From Lineus longissimus (taxonomy: Eukaryota > Nemertea > Pilidiophora > Heteronemertea > Lineidae): a DNA stretch of 60,000 nucleotides. Position numbers and translations under genes: made by a program. This document shows, piece after piece, positions 47,798 to 59,919 of the stretch (position 1 is its first letter; each line of letters opens with the position of its first letter). Location of the stretch: the NCBI RefSeq assembly GCF_910592395.1, contig NC_088324.1, positions 8,212,953 to 8,272,952 of the forward strand, read 5' to 3'. Under the pieces are notes generated by a model. That model was not told the origin of the DNA, did not search any database, and saw only the letters and a program-made list of their open reading frames with translations.

Positions 47798-48711
47798 TAA
47801 TTGGTAGAAAACAACAACAGATGTTCGGGTGCATAAATGGTGTGATCAGGCCAAGTCTACATGGCTTCCTCCACCACCCTTTCAGTGCTTGTAGCATCCT
47901 AGTTATTTTCAATCGGCAAATAGACTCGCCACATGTTTTATGTAGGCATGAAACTTGTAAATCTCTCAACGCAAATGTTGGAATTTATATTCAGTATGTA
48001 TTTTTGTCCAGATGAACCTGATGCATCTGACATGATTATGATATGAATGATATTGGTTATGAGTGCATAAATGGTGAGATCAGGCCAAATGTAAAGAAAA
48101 TTTTGCAATTATGACATCAACTTTCATAACCATATGTATTCATGAACACTTTCAGCGCCCAAGTTTCACTCCCTAACACCCCTTTTCAGACCCCCAGGAA
48201 ACAATTATCAGGTAAAGCTCAATAAGGTTTTTTTGCAATAGCTTCTTAAAAACCAGAGCATGCTGAATCAACAGAGAAAAGATTACTATGCCCTCTGGCT
48301 GTGTTTTATTTTAATTGAACTCTCAGGCAATATTTTCTTCTTTGTTACATTTATTTTCTCTTTGCACATTCGTTTACCATACATAAATTGTTTCAAAAGC
48401 AAAAGTACGTTTTTTATTTATATATCTTTTCTCCCTCCCGCACTCACATTTTGAGGCAAAAATCTGTAATCCAAAAATATTAAATAAGCATGGCCTATTA
48501 CTTTGGTTATAAAAAATATGATCAAATTAATATGCATGTATACGTTAATCGAATGCAAATTGTAAAGGATTTTACCAGACAACTGCATCCTTTTTTCATG
48601 AACTTCTTCACAAACGGCCAAACATTCAAGCTGGTAACAAGTCTGGACTAACCACAGAGATTCAATTTCAACAGCATCCTTGTTTCAAAGCTGTTAAGGC
48701 TGGCTGGGACC

Positions 48712-51527
48712 ATGATCTCGACGATTATGAGAGTTTCACCAACTTTACCCATGTTCAAGTACAATCCGTCACAACTCATGAGAAGGATTTACTCCACTCG
48801 CAATGTGAAATACAGTAAGTGGCAACTGTTTTACGACTGTTCAAAACAATTACTAAAAAAAGCATCGCAAATCGAGCAGAACCCCTCAGCCTATTAAGGT
48901 TGAAGGTGAGATAATGGTGAAGTTGGCTTAGTGGAGTGGCTAGTTTGCATATGGAAATTAAAATTGTGGAAACCTATTTTGAGGATGTGAGCGTGGCGAC
49001 CATATTGAATTTCGAATCGCGCTGATTTTCAAAAGGAACCTTCCCCTTACAAAACTGCATTAGGCCTACACCCACTAAAAATTGATTCCATCCTCCAAGC
49101 CGTTCTCCTCGAAATTGACGGAAACCGATTTCAAGCACGTTGCCCTGGTGACCATATTGAGAATCAGAATGAGCCGGTTTTCGTAAGGAACCTCGCTCTA
49201 GCCATCCTCAACGTACATACCAAAAAATGAATTTAATCGGACGAATGGTTCTCCTCGAAATTGACGGCATCCTATTTCAAGCACGCCACCCTGGTGGCCA
49301 TATTGATAATCGAAACAAGCCCGTTTTCGAAAGGAACCTTCCTCTAGTCACCCCCAATGTACATACCATAAAAATTGAATTGATTGTCAAAGCAGTTCTA
49401 GAAATCGACGGAAACCAAGTAGCAGACGCCCGCCCGCCCGGACGGACGGCGCATGTGACGACAATACCCCTCTAGCCCATTTGGGCTGAGGGGTAAAAAC
49501 TAGAAAGAGATCGTGCCTCTTCATTTGTGCGATTTTGTTCAAAAAAATTAAAAAATGTTTTCAGCTGATAATGAAATGTCCTCAAATGTTACCAATAAGA
49601 AATAAAATTTCCCGTAATTCTGTCGAAAGTTCATCTTGAGGTGAATATTTCCAAAATCCATGTCACAGCACCTACCGATATAAATGTTGATAACACAGTA
49701 AAGTGATAAATATTTGAATGCTTATAGAGATTCGACAAATGACAGAGGCAGAGATAATCACCATTGTGCGCCGGACGGAGAACACAGGTTGGGATATCCC
49801 TCTCGTGTCAACCTTGGCCAAGTATCATTTATCGCCACATCTGGCCCTTGCTGCTGAATTCGATGGTGAAATTGTCGGTGAGTACAATGTTCCGTTTGGA
49901 GACGTATCGGTTTTCTCAATACTGGGTCAAAAAGTCGATGAATGTCACCTAAAAGATGAAGTCACAGGAGTCCAGTTGTCTTTCCTACACAAGTGTACTG
50001 GACAGGCAACCAATGAAAGTCTTTTAACACTAGTGTTATGTGATCCCGTTTCTACATCAGACTAATGAGCCTGGCAGCTGAATTCTGCCCTCTTTGCATT
50101 GGAGCAATGATTTGGAGCGATGATATAACCGACTGTCACCCCCTGTGATCGACTGTCTCGTTTCAGGTCACCTATTTGGTTGCGAGTGGTCTCAGAACTT
50201 AGTAGTGAGCAGCAACCTCTTTGTTCGGGAGGAAAATAGAGGCCTCGGCATAGGTGAGGTGACCACATCTTACCCTGTCTCGGATGACATAGGTTTTCTG
50301 ATACCAGCTGCCTCGTATTTACACCAGGCTGATCTGAGCGCCGGCGCGTCCCGACAACGCTTCAAATCAGTGACATTTTATTCTACTGACTGATTCGAAA
50401 ACGTTCAGACTTTTTTCATACGTCTTGTGTTCCCAATTGAGAATATCGTCAAGATAATTTTCGTAACCGAATCTACTTATATAAACCGAATGCAAGAATC
50501 AATCTTTATAATCCAAATGGCATTGAAATTGCACAGGGGCAGATCTAGAAATTTGGAAAAGGGTGGGCACAACCACAGCCAGAGAGTGCAGAGTTTGCCA
50601 TCTTTGAAATGTGGGAGGCCTGGGGGACCTCCCCTAGTATAAAATGGAAATTTCTGTGCCAAATATGCGTTTTATAGCCACCGGAGTGCCAAGAGAGAAA
50701 TAGTTCATTCCTTTTGTGGAGAGGTGCCATGAAAAGTAGTTGCACTCGACATTAAGAAGGGGGGCAACTCATGCGCCCCTCCCTAAATCCCTCACCGAAT
50801 ACAATTTTGTAGTGACTTGTTGCATGATGTATTCAGGAGGATATAACATGACATTTGGTCTCTTTTCTTTTCAGGAGATTTATTACGTAAAGCTCAACAT
50901 GATCTAACGTTGAAAAAAGTGAGAGCAGCTTCTATCGTACCAGAGGTGTTGAAGGCTTCTGCAAAATTTGGCTTGCAATTCTTATCGCCAACTAGGATAC
51001 GTTCTCTGATGGGAAATGTCTGTACAGACAACCTCCCCACCATGAAGTTACCTTCAGATGTTGAGATTTTCTGCTACACTGATAAAATTCTCGAAGCAAT
51101 AACGGAATATGACATTAGAATAAATACCATTGCATCGAGAGGGAACTTTTTGAAGACGTGCTTTGATTCACCGGGTGTTATTTCGCGGGTGGCTGTTCGG
51201 AATACCGACTCAGTATGTGATGTTGTTGGCTATGGTGCCTTGCTCCCTGTTAAATCAGGTTGGCGACTTGAACCTCTGTATGCAGACTCATGGGAAATAG
51301 GCCTATCAATCCTGATCGAGCTGATCACATCACTTCCTGATAAGACACCCACAGTTTTTCTCCAAGTGCCCCACACCAATGAAATGATGTCGATTTTTAC
51401 GAATTTAGGATTGAAGAGTCGGGGTGTGAGTGACATGTATCGCGTGGCAACTGAAGAAAATTTCGACTTGAACATTCCAATGAAGAAAGTGTTTGCTGTC
51501 TGGGGGACTGAGGGTACTTTCATATAA
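48712..51527 (+). CDS. GNAT acetyltransferase gene, copy 2
   Basis: Four exons (48712-48814, 49728-49877, 50167-50253, 50875-51527), all phase 1, encode 330 residues. The exon lengths are identical to copy 1. Exon 1 again gives MISTIM...MRRIYST with a strong GTAAGT donor. The GNAT loop reads FVREENRGLGIG. It differs from copy 1 at 10 of 33 residues after the loop, but at only 3 of 183 residues in the rest of exon 4. Intron 1 is enlarged to 913 bp by a transposon-like insert (48881-49494). The AATAAA used by copy 1 is mutated here. Nothing in the frame suggests inactivation. Confidence 0.82.
48881..49494. mobile_element. ~614-bp element with 11-bp inverted ends in intron 1 of copy 2
   Basis: ACCCCTCAGCC (48881-48891) and GGCTGAGGGGT (49484-49494) are exact inverted repeats. 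Copies 1 and 3 lack this sequence in the same intron. Inside are three ~145-bp tandem units, each containing GTTCTCCTCGAAATTGACGG or a variant (49105, 49251, about 49395). The element has no transposase. A 22-bp stretch left of the repeat is also absent from copies 1 and 3, so the exact boundary is uncertain. Confidence 0.7.
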
Positions 51528-52204
51528 ATAGTCTGCTTGGCTTAATGTCATGAATCTCCTCAAGTATGAAAATACTTACATTTGCCATGGTGGTAAACAC
51601 AGCCAAGGTTCTCCACAGGACACAGGCCACATCTCTGTATGGAAACATCTTGCCCCTATTATTAACATCAGGATACAGGGTGAATTGCAAAATTTTCCTA
51701 ATGAATGATGCAAAAGAATGACCTAGATCAACTGACAGGTATTTATTAAGCAGCAGAATTAATATGACAATATTGGTATAAACATTACTTCACAGGTATT
51801 AAATTTCACACATACATTGATAATGGCGACACAAACTTTAAACGTGTCAACTATAATTGACTAAAATTTCAATACCCGAGGTTTAAATGACAAGCTAGAG
51901 AAGGAACAGGGAGGTTATGTTAAGTATCTATAAAGCTTCTCGCAGTGGCAAGACATTATTAAACATTGAATTATCACACTGCTTAAAACTTGCAAAAAAC
52001 AGTTTTACGATTTCACATCAATTGATTCTATCGTTTAATTCACTTTCAAACTGATTACATGGATTCATTTGGAAAATACTTTCACACGCTGAGCCCATAT
52101 TGCGAAATTAAACATGCACATGTGTGAAAAATTTCAGCGTTTTTCAGAATATTTGAACTATGTAGCCTGGAGGAAGAATTTCAGAACTGGTTACCACAAC
52201 CGCA

Positions 52205-52604
52205 TCCAGAGACCAGGAGTCACAGACAGACCGCAAACTTCGTAACTAAAACAGGTCTTTTCTCTGAATACAAAAGACGACATCAAACCTGAATATATTG
52301 TTAAGTGTAAAGGCCTATTACGACGTAAAATACTTATGTGGAGATATACCTTTGGGTTACCTGCATTGGAAGAGTTTAGACTGAAAGAATATTCATCTAC
52401 TATTAATAAGTCACCTCCTACTACCCTTTTATGAAGAATACCTAAACCGGACACTTATGGAGGCCAAGTAATCTTAACAGTCAATATACAATAGTATAAA
52501 TACAACCAACTGCCTCCTCTTTAAGAATATCCAGCTAATTTGGTACCAAATTCTCATAAGTAACACTGCGGAGTACAACAGATGGTTACCTTTCCCTCTG
52601 AGAC
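52205..52604. other. ~400-bp segment present in unit B and absent from unit A
   Basis: Unit A passes directly from ACCGCAT to CTTCAAAACGACC near 45345. Unit B has about 400 bp of unique sequence between these words. It is either an insertion in B or a deletion in A. No coding or repeat structure is recognised. Confidence 0.6.
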
Positions 52605-53129
52605 TTCAAAACGACCTTTGTCTTCATAAAATTAGATGGCAGCACCAACCAATGCACAGACGTCACCACAAGGACATGATGAATAGTGAAAGAGCCAGCA
52701 GTTCAAGACATGGTTCCCAAACAAAAAAGCTCGGCATCTTAACACTTTCAAAAGTCACGTTCTATGGGACGTTTTCATTAATAGATAAACACTTCTTTGG
52801 CCATCATGAGTGCCCGAGTGAAGATATTACACAATTTGGCACAACGCAAAGTTTTGGACGGATTATAAAGTATCCCACAGTGGCTTTTTATTGTCCTGGG
52901 AAGCTGACATATTTTTACTGAGGAATCATCTTTTCTGTTCGACTGACAACAAGGAGGATGAGAATTAGTCATGTCCCAATTCTTATGCTTGAACATGTTC
53001 TCAACCTGTCGCGTATGAGAAAACCGCCGTCCACACAGATAGGCGCACGTAATGTTCGCATGTGCATTGCCACTAAATGTTCACAAAGGATGAACCTTAA
53101 CCAATTGCATAGAAATCGATAATCGATTC

Positions 53130-53215
53130 TTCGGGGAGGTGGCGCTTTGAGCGTGGTGCTACCACGGAAAGGCGCCCTATAAGTGTAACATTCATTCATT
53201 CATTCATTCAAAGAC
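53130..53215 (+). mobile_element. Probable retroposon 3' tail ending in ATTC repeats
   Basis: GGTGGCGCTTTGAGCGTGG, then AAAGGCGCCCTATAAGTGT, then four tandem ATTC units form the type of 3' end seen in SINEs and LINEs with short-unit tails. The 5' part is not recognised. Confidence 0.45.
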
Positions 53216-54371
53216 AATTCACAACCTCAAAATCAATAACTTTTAGAACATAGATTAAAACCAACCCCTGTCCCAAATTGTCAATATGCGGCCCGAGTTT
53301 AGTACGTCTTAATTAATTACTTTGCCAGCTGAAGAGGTCTCATTACAGCTTCTGTTCATTTCCAGCGTCTCAGTCGGCATCAAAACGAGGATGACTGACA
53401 CTCCCAATTGATGCACGAGTCATTACTATGGAATTCTACTACAGCTGTTCATGAATTGAACTTGAAGCATGTGTTTACTGGACTAAATCAAGCTCACTTA
53501 GCACACTTCTCAGTGAGTGGTAGGAAGAGCTTTGAAGACATATTCGTGAGTGGGGAATGGGAAGGTTCACTTTTGTAAAATGCTCGCTGAGACAATAAAT
53601 AATATAGTCTATATTGGGACGATCCACACCACACAATGTCCCCAATGCCACACAACTGTATTCTGTAGAACTACAAACAAGTAACATTTTTCTAACAATC
53701 TATAACACTTTTGCCACCACACCCGGCATGTACTAGGTCCGTGCACTGCGTACTACTGGCCCGCAAAAATCCATACTGCTAAATTTTCCACAAGTTCTAT
53801 TGTTCAACCACAGTCCCTATAACTTTTTGGTTGGTCACACCTGAAAAAACAGATGTCAGAACTGCACTCAACTCAGTGCAGATCTCATCCCTAAGATTGG
53901 ATAATGGAAGCTATTTCACAATGAAACTTTTCCTTAAACCAAGTCGGTCTATACCGGGTGCGGGCCAGGGGTACAGCACACTTTAAAAACCCTGCGGTAG
54001 CGAAAGAATTAAAGCAATTATTTAAATAACAATAATACAGAAAACGATAAATTAGCAGACATGCAAGTTAGTAAGCCTTCAGCAAAAACTAGCGATATTT
54101 TTATAATAAGGCATGCAAGTTTTAAGTTAACAAATTGAAATAATATAAACTGAAAAAAATAGCACTTTCTTTTCATCTTGTACTTCAATTATGGTATTTT
54201 AATTTTGGTGATTTTTGCACTATTTGTTGGAAAAATATATGAACATTTCCTGGTGAGTTTAACTGTATATAGCGTTGAATAAAACAACCGTTGTCTCCCA
54301 ACCTCGTGCCGACTTACATGCAGTGTACATCAATCCTAAAGTCTGGATAGACGCATCGCGTCGGTAGATCA

Positions 54372-55110
54372 GCATGGAACAACCTAAGTTTCCCAATGGG
54401 AAGACTACTAAGTACTAATGCAATGAACCACTACATTACGGTTGAATGGAACAATCTAAGTTTCCCAATGGGAAGACTACTAAGTACTAATGCAATGAAC
54501 CACTACATTACAGTTGAATGGAACAATCTAAGTTTCCCAATGGGAAGACTACTAAGTACTGATGCAATGAACCACTACATTACGGTTGAATGGAACAACC
54601 TAAGTTTCCCAATGGGAAGACTACAAAGTACTAATGCAATGAACCACTACATTACGGTTGAATGGAACAATCTAAGTTTCCCAATGGGAAGACTACTAAG
54701 TACTAATGCAATGAACCACTACATTACAGTTGAATGGAACAATCTAAGTTTCCCAATGGGAAGACTACTAAGTACTGATGCAATGAACCACTACATTACG
54801 GTTGAATGGAACAACCTAAGTTTCCCAATGGGAAGACTACAAAGTACTGATGCAATGAACCACTACATTACGGTTGAATGGAACAATCTAAGTTTCCCAA
54901 TGGGAAGACTACTAAGTACTAATGCAATGAACCACTACATTACGGTTGAATGGAACAATCTAAGTTTCCCAACCTAGTCAACGGGAAGACCACTAAGTAC
55001 TCAAGCAAGGTTAACCTCTTCATTCAGTTGAATAAAACAACATGAGTTTCCCAACCCAGGGAAGACTACTAAGTACTGATGTAAAGCCACTTGATTACGA
55101 TTGAGTATTT
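54372..55110. repeat. 72-bp minisatellite with a three-unit higher-order pattern
   Basis: Eight regular units (to about 54975) contain GGGAAGACTACTAAGTACT and CAATGAACCACTACATTACG. Decayed units continue to about 55110. Because 72 is a multiple of three, a 193-codon ORF (54396-54977) of 24-residue repeats arises. I treat it as a by-product. Diagnostic variants show units 2-4 and 5-7 as copies of one 216-bp block. Confidence 0.92.
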
Positions 55111-55789
55111 TGTTTCTAAAACTCGTCACTTCATAAGAATAAAGTATTGGAAGTATAATAATTCAAGGAGACGATTTGTCCTCCAGCGCAAAACGTCTTG
55201 GAAGAAACATGTTTTTTTCACTGCCCAGCACTTTCTAACCGTAAGAGCGGGAAAGTGATCGAACATAAAAATATGAACAAAAAGCATGCTGATAAGCAGA
55301 GTTTAGAGGCAGTATTCATATGTCTATACCTGCAAATCTGCATTTGTAGTACTGTCTAACTGATCAGATACTTTATTAATAAACCCCTCTCCACAGATCT
55401 AAGTGCACCACACAGTGCCGATACATAATCAAGCACAGTCTACATGTATTTTCATATGGAATCTACATGGGGAAAACCAAGTAAATCTATGTAATACTAT
55501 GTTGAATACTGCAGCTAATAAACTGCGGTGATAAAGTATAAACTGAACAGACTGTCTCTGCTTCTCAGAAGCAGACTGAATGAAGAAAATCTCAGTCAGG
55601 ACCAGGAAACTTGTTCAAAGTCCTATCATTAGCAGACGTATACAGGACTGAGGGAAACCTTCAGGGAGGGACCCACCGTTGCCTCATGGAAAACATCTAT
55701 CCAATCTGATAAGGTACATTTTTTCCTTTGGATATGAATGGCTGAAACTTGTAAACAGAGATTACGGTCCTCCCAAGTTTATAGTCCTG

Positions 55790-56085
55790 AGAATATTCAG
55801 GGTTTTCCACAAGGCCATTTGTCAGGGCTGCCCTACCTACCTTGGCACCTTACCACCTTACCTTACTCTAGAATTTTGTAAAGGTTTTCTAAAGGGCCAC
55901 CCTACCTTAAATTGCTGGCCACCCTACCTTGTGTTGCACACTGACAAAACTTCTTTAAAAATATCAAGAGTGCCACCCTACTTTGAGAAAAGTCTGAGGT
56001 CACCCCTCCAATCCCTCATGGAAAACATCTGTCCAATCTACCTTTAGAAAAGCCTGTGGAGAACCCTGACATTCGGGGCAAGAAG
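55790..56085. repeat. Interspersed repeat fragment with CCACCCTACCTT motifs
   Basis: The tract includes CACCCTACCTT several times and ends AGCCTGTGGAGAACCCTGAC. Its reverse complement appears at 59812-59880, where GCCAGGGTTCTCCATAGGC is followed by CAGTGTGCAACC-like sequence. A shorter match lies at about 44762. It is a dispersed family of unknown class. Confidence 0.55.
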
Positions 56086-56237
56086 ATGTTTCCCTCAAAA
56101 AACTCAGCACCCGCAGTCCTGTATGACGTGTCGTAATGATGTAACAAAAGGGAACATGATTGAGGGACCTAGACTACCCACTGAGAATCAAGCACGTCGG
56201 GTGGAGAAGGGTCTATTTTGCTGTGTCATGGCTGCGT

Positions 56238-56637
56238 TCATGCCTTGACGTTCACCTTGGCGAGACAGGTCTGCACTTCACCAAAAATGTCATCGATTGC
56301 TCCCTCCGCTGCGATCTGGAAGACAAAATGAAATACATCAAACACTTCAGTCTTGCATGGATTCATCAGTTGAAATGTTTCAAATTCTCAATTACAATTT
56401 CATTTATTCTAACTAATACCGTAGGCCTTTAATTAGTCGACAAACCTTGAGTAGTTTCCCGTTGCCCTCGTAGTGTTTCAGGACAGCCTCAGTGTGGTTA
56501 TGGAAGGTCGTCAAACGTTTTCCTATCGTTACTTCATTATCGTCAACGCGTCCGCTCGTCTTGGCACGATTCAGCAGCCTCGCTTTCATGGTGTTGTCGG
56601 AGACGTCAAAATATAAGACACCGCGACATTCGGCCAC
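56238..56637 (-). CDS. Adenylate kinase (AK1/AK5 family), last two exons
   Basis: On the minus strand, exon 56637-56446 follows acceptor TATAATTTCAG. It encodes 64 residues, starting VAECRGVLYFDVSDNTM, through the LID region RLLNRAKTSGRVDDNE and TIGKRLTTF, to HYEGNGKLLK. After a 130-bp intron (donor GTTTGT, acceptor GTCTTCCAG), exon 56315-56238 encodes IAAEGAIDDIFGEVQTCLAK and ends VNVKA-stop. Both junctions are phase 0. The pair is the C-terminal third of a nucleoside monophosphate kinase of AK1 type, which interconverts ATP, ADP and AMP. The conserved LID arginines are visible. The upstream exons, including the P-loop, are not seen here, except the candidate at 59920-59976. The donor is non-consensus but usable. 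Confidence 0.88.
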
Positions 56638-57280
56638 CTGAAATTATAGCAGATTCAGGTGAAAAGTTGTTATGCTTTCATAATAACATCCATCCTTATA
56701 TTGGGTTTGGAGAATGACAGTCACGAGAGCGTTAAGTTGTTCACTGTATTAATTTCTGCCCCAGCTGTGTGACCCTAAACAAGTCTACAAGGGCAGACAT
56801 CTGCATAACTGGTAGAAAACAACAACAAATGTTCGGATGCATAAATGGTGTGATCAGGCCAAGTCTACATGGCTTCCTCCACCACCCTTTCAGTGCTTGT
56901 ATCATCCTAGTTATTTTCAATCGGCAAAAAGACTCGCCACATGTTTTATGTGGCCATGGAACTTGTATATCTCTCTACACAAATGTTGAAATTAATATTC
57001 AGTATGTATTTTTACCCAGATGACCCTGATGCATCTAACATGAATATGATATGAATGATATTGGTAATGAGTGCATAAATGGTGAGATCAGGGCATGGCC
57101 TTACCTTGGCAATATAAAATATGATCAAGTTAATATGAATATGTTAATCGAATGCAAATTGTGAAGGATTTTACCAGGGAACTGCAACATTCAAGCTGGT
57201 AACAAGTCTGAACTAACCACATCGATTCAATTTCTTTGAACAGCATCCTTGTTTCAAAGCTGTTAAGGCTGGCTGGGACC

Positions 57281-59742
57281 ATGATCTTGATGATTATGAG
57301 AGTTTCACCAACTTTACCCATGTTGAAGTACAATCCGTCACAACTTATGAGAAGGATTTACTCCACTCGCAATGTGAAATGCAGTAGGTAGCAACTGTTT
57401 TATGACTGTTCAATACAATTACTAAAACTAGAAAACTTTCGTGCCTCTTCATTTGTGCGATTTGCAAAAAAAAATTTTAAATATTTAAAAGTTTTCAAGA
57501 TTTTATTTTAGCCAATAATGAAATGTTCTCAAATTTTACCAATAAGAAATAAAATTTCCCATAATTCTGTCTGAAGCTCATCTTGCAGTGAATATTTCCA
57601 AAATAAGTACTCCCCCATCCAACCATGTCACAGTACGTCCCGACATAAACCTTGATAACCAACACAGTAAAGTGATTAATATTTGAATGCTTATAGAGAT
57701 TCGGCAGATGACAGAGGCAGAGATAGTCACCATTGTGCGCTGGACGGAGAACATAGGTTGGGATATCCCTCTCGTGTCAACCTTGGCCAAGTATCATTTA
57801 TCGCCACATCTGGCCCTTGCTGCTGAACTCGATGGTGAAATTGTCGGTGAGTACAATGTTCCGTTTCGAGACGTATCAATTTTCTCAATACTGGGTCAAA
57901 AAGCCGATGAATGTCAGCTAAAAGATGAAGTCATAGGAGTCCTGTTGTCTTTCTTACCTTTCACCAGTGGTGTCATCTCACAATAGGGACCAGTGGACAT
58001 TGTGAACTGCAAATACAGTACCCACTTCTTCTTCCACTATTCGTAACGCAAAACCACCTACCCCGATCGCTATTATGTCCTTAGGTAATTGATTCCAATA
58101 TTTCACAAGCTGTTATAGGTAAACGAGTGCCCTCCCATGCAAGATCTTATGAGTCAGATTGATAATTTTATACTCAATACACAAGTGTACTAGACAGGCA
58201 ACCAATGAATGTCTTTTTAACACTGGTGTTATGTGATTCCGTTTCTGCATCAGACTAATGAACCTGGCAGCTGAATTCTGCCCTCTTTGCATTGGAGCGA
58301 TGACTTGGTGCGATGATATAACCGACTGTCACCACCTGTGATCGACCGTCTCGTTTCAGGTCACCTATTTGCTTGCGAATGGTCTCAGAACTTAGTAGTG
58401 ACCAGCAACCTCTTTGTTCGGGAGGAAAATAGAGGCCTCGGCATAGGTGAGGTGACCACATCTTACCCTGGCTCAGATGACATAGGTTTTTTTGATACCA
58501 GCTGCCTCAGATTTACACCAGGCTGGTCTGAGCGCCTGCGCGTCAGGACATTGCTTCAAATCAGTGACATTTTATTCTAGCTGACAAAAGATCCTGACTG
58601 ATTCGAAAACGTTCAGACTTTTTTCATGTCTGGGGTTCCCTATTGAGAATATCATCAAGATAATTTTTGTAACCGAATCTACTTATATAAACCGAATGCA
58701 AGAAGCAATCTTTAAATCCAAATGGCATGCACGCTGTTCAAGGCATTGAAATTGCAGAGGGGCAGATCTAGAAATTTGGAAAAGGGTGGGCACAACCCCA
58801 GCCAGAGAGTGCAGAGTGTGCAATCGAACGAGGGAGGCCTGGGGGCCCTCCCCTAGAATAAAATGGGGAAATTTCTGTGCCAAATATGCGTTTTACAGCC
58901 ATCTGAAAATAGAAGTAGTTCATGCTTTTTGTGGAGAAGTGCCATGAAAGGTTGTTGCACTTGACGTCAAGGAGGGGCCCACCTCATGCGCCCTTCCCTA
59001 AATCCTCCAATGATTGCACTTTTGTAGTGACTTGTTGCATGATGACTGCACCCAGGAGGAAGTAAGATAACATTTTTTTCTCTTCTTTTCAGGAAAGTTA
59101 CTAACTCAAGCACTACGTGATCTAACGTTGACGAAAGTGACAACAGGTTCTATCGTACCAGAGCTGTTGAATGTTCCTTCACTCTCCATGCCATTCTTAT
59201 CGCCAACTAGGATACGTTCTCTGATGGGAAATGTCTGTACAGACAACCTCCCCACCACTAAGTTACCTTCAGATGTTGAGATTTTCTGCTACACTGATAA
59301 AATTCTCGAAGCAATAACGGAATATGACATTAGAATAAATACCATTGCATCGAGAGGGAACTTTTTGAAGACGTGCTTTGATTCACCGGGTGTTATTTCG
59401 CGTGTGGCTGTTCGGAATACCGACTCAGAATGTGATGTTGTTGGCTATGGTGCCTTGCTTCCTGTTAAATCTGGTTGGCGACTTGAACCTCTGTATGCAG
59501 ACTCAACCGAAATAGGCCTATCAATCCTGATCGAGCTGATTACCTCACTTCCTGATAAGACACCCACAGTTTTTCTCCAAGTGCCCCACACCAATGAAAT
59601 GATGTCGATTTTTACGAATTTAGGATTGAAGGGTCGGGGTGTGAGTGACATGTATCGCATAGCAACTGAAGAAAATTTCGACTTGAACATTCCAATGAAG
59701 AAAGTGTTTGCTGTCTGGGGGACTGAGGGTACTTTCATATAA
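57281..59742 (+). CDS. GNAT acetyltransferase gene, copy 3
   Basis: Four exons (57281-57383, 57697-57846, 58360-58446, 59093-59742), all phase 1, encode 329 residues. Exon 4 is one codon shorter than in copies 1 and 2. The leader is MILMIM...MRRIYST, and FVREENRGLGIG is retained. After the loop, 19 of 33 aligned positions differ from copy 1, including the missing codon. The remaining 183 residues of exon 4 differ at only four, among them Trp to Thr beside the PLYADS motif. Intron 2 is about 224 bp longer than in the other copies. The gene lies opposite to, and possibly inside an intron of, the adenylate kinase gene. Confidence 0.82.
57956..58180. other. ~224-bp insertion in intron 2 of acetyltransferase copy 3
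   Basis: Copies 1 and 2 read CTTTCCTACACAAGTGTACT without a break. Copy 3 splits this site with unrelated sequence and resumes at CACAAGTGTACT (58181). No clear target duplication or coding capacity was found. Confidence 0.65.
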
Positions 59743-59919
59743 ATAGTCTGCTTGGCTTAATGTCATGAATCTCCTCAAGTATGAAAATACTTACATTTGG
59801 TGATTTACATAGCCAGGGTTCTCCATAGGCTTTCTCAAGGCAGGGTGTAAGTCTTGATAATAAAGAAGTTTTGCCAGTGTGCAACCAACCCATCATTGGA
59901 TATCTAAATGTAAACTCAC

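Larger units (their letters stand above)
41095..48010. repeat. Segmental duplication unit A
   Basis: Unit A holds acetyltransferase copy 1, the broken adenylate kinase exons and the pogo element. Its 5' flank (from about 41095) matches 48010-48160 in unit B and 57015-57110 in unit C. Its 3' spacer (45857-46026 plus 47798-48010) matches 56638-57015. Confidence 0.85.
48010..57015. repeat. Segmental duplication unit B
   Basis: Unit B carries acetyltransferase copy 2 and the intact pair of adenylate kinase terminal exons. It is longer than unit A because of sequence at 52.2-52.6 kb and a block from about 52.8 to 56.2 kb that includes the 72-bp minisatellite. Confidence 0.8.

Noticed and set aside
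54396-54977. 193-codon ORF of 24-residue repeats
   Set aside because: It is produced by a 72-bp minisatellite whose period is a multiple of three. There is no signal peptide, splice context or codon constraint.
56160-56432. 90-codon + strand ORF over the adenylate kinase terminal exon
   Set aside because: The minus strand encodes a recognisable AK C terminus with splice sites. The + frame has none.
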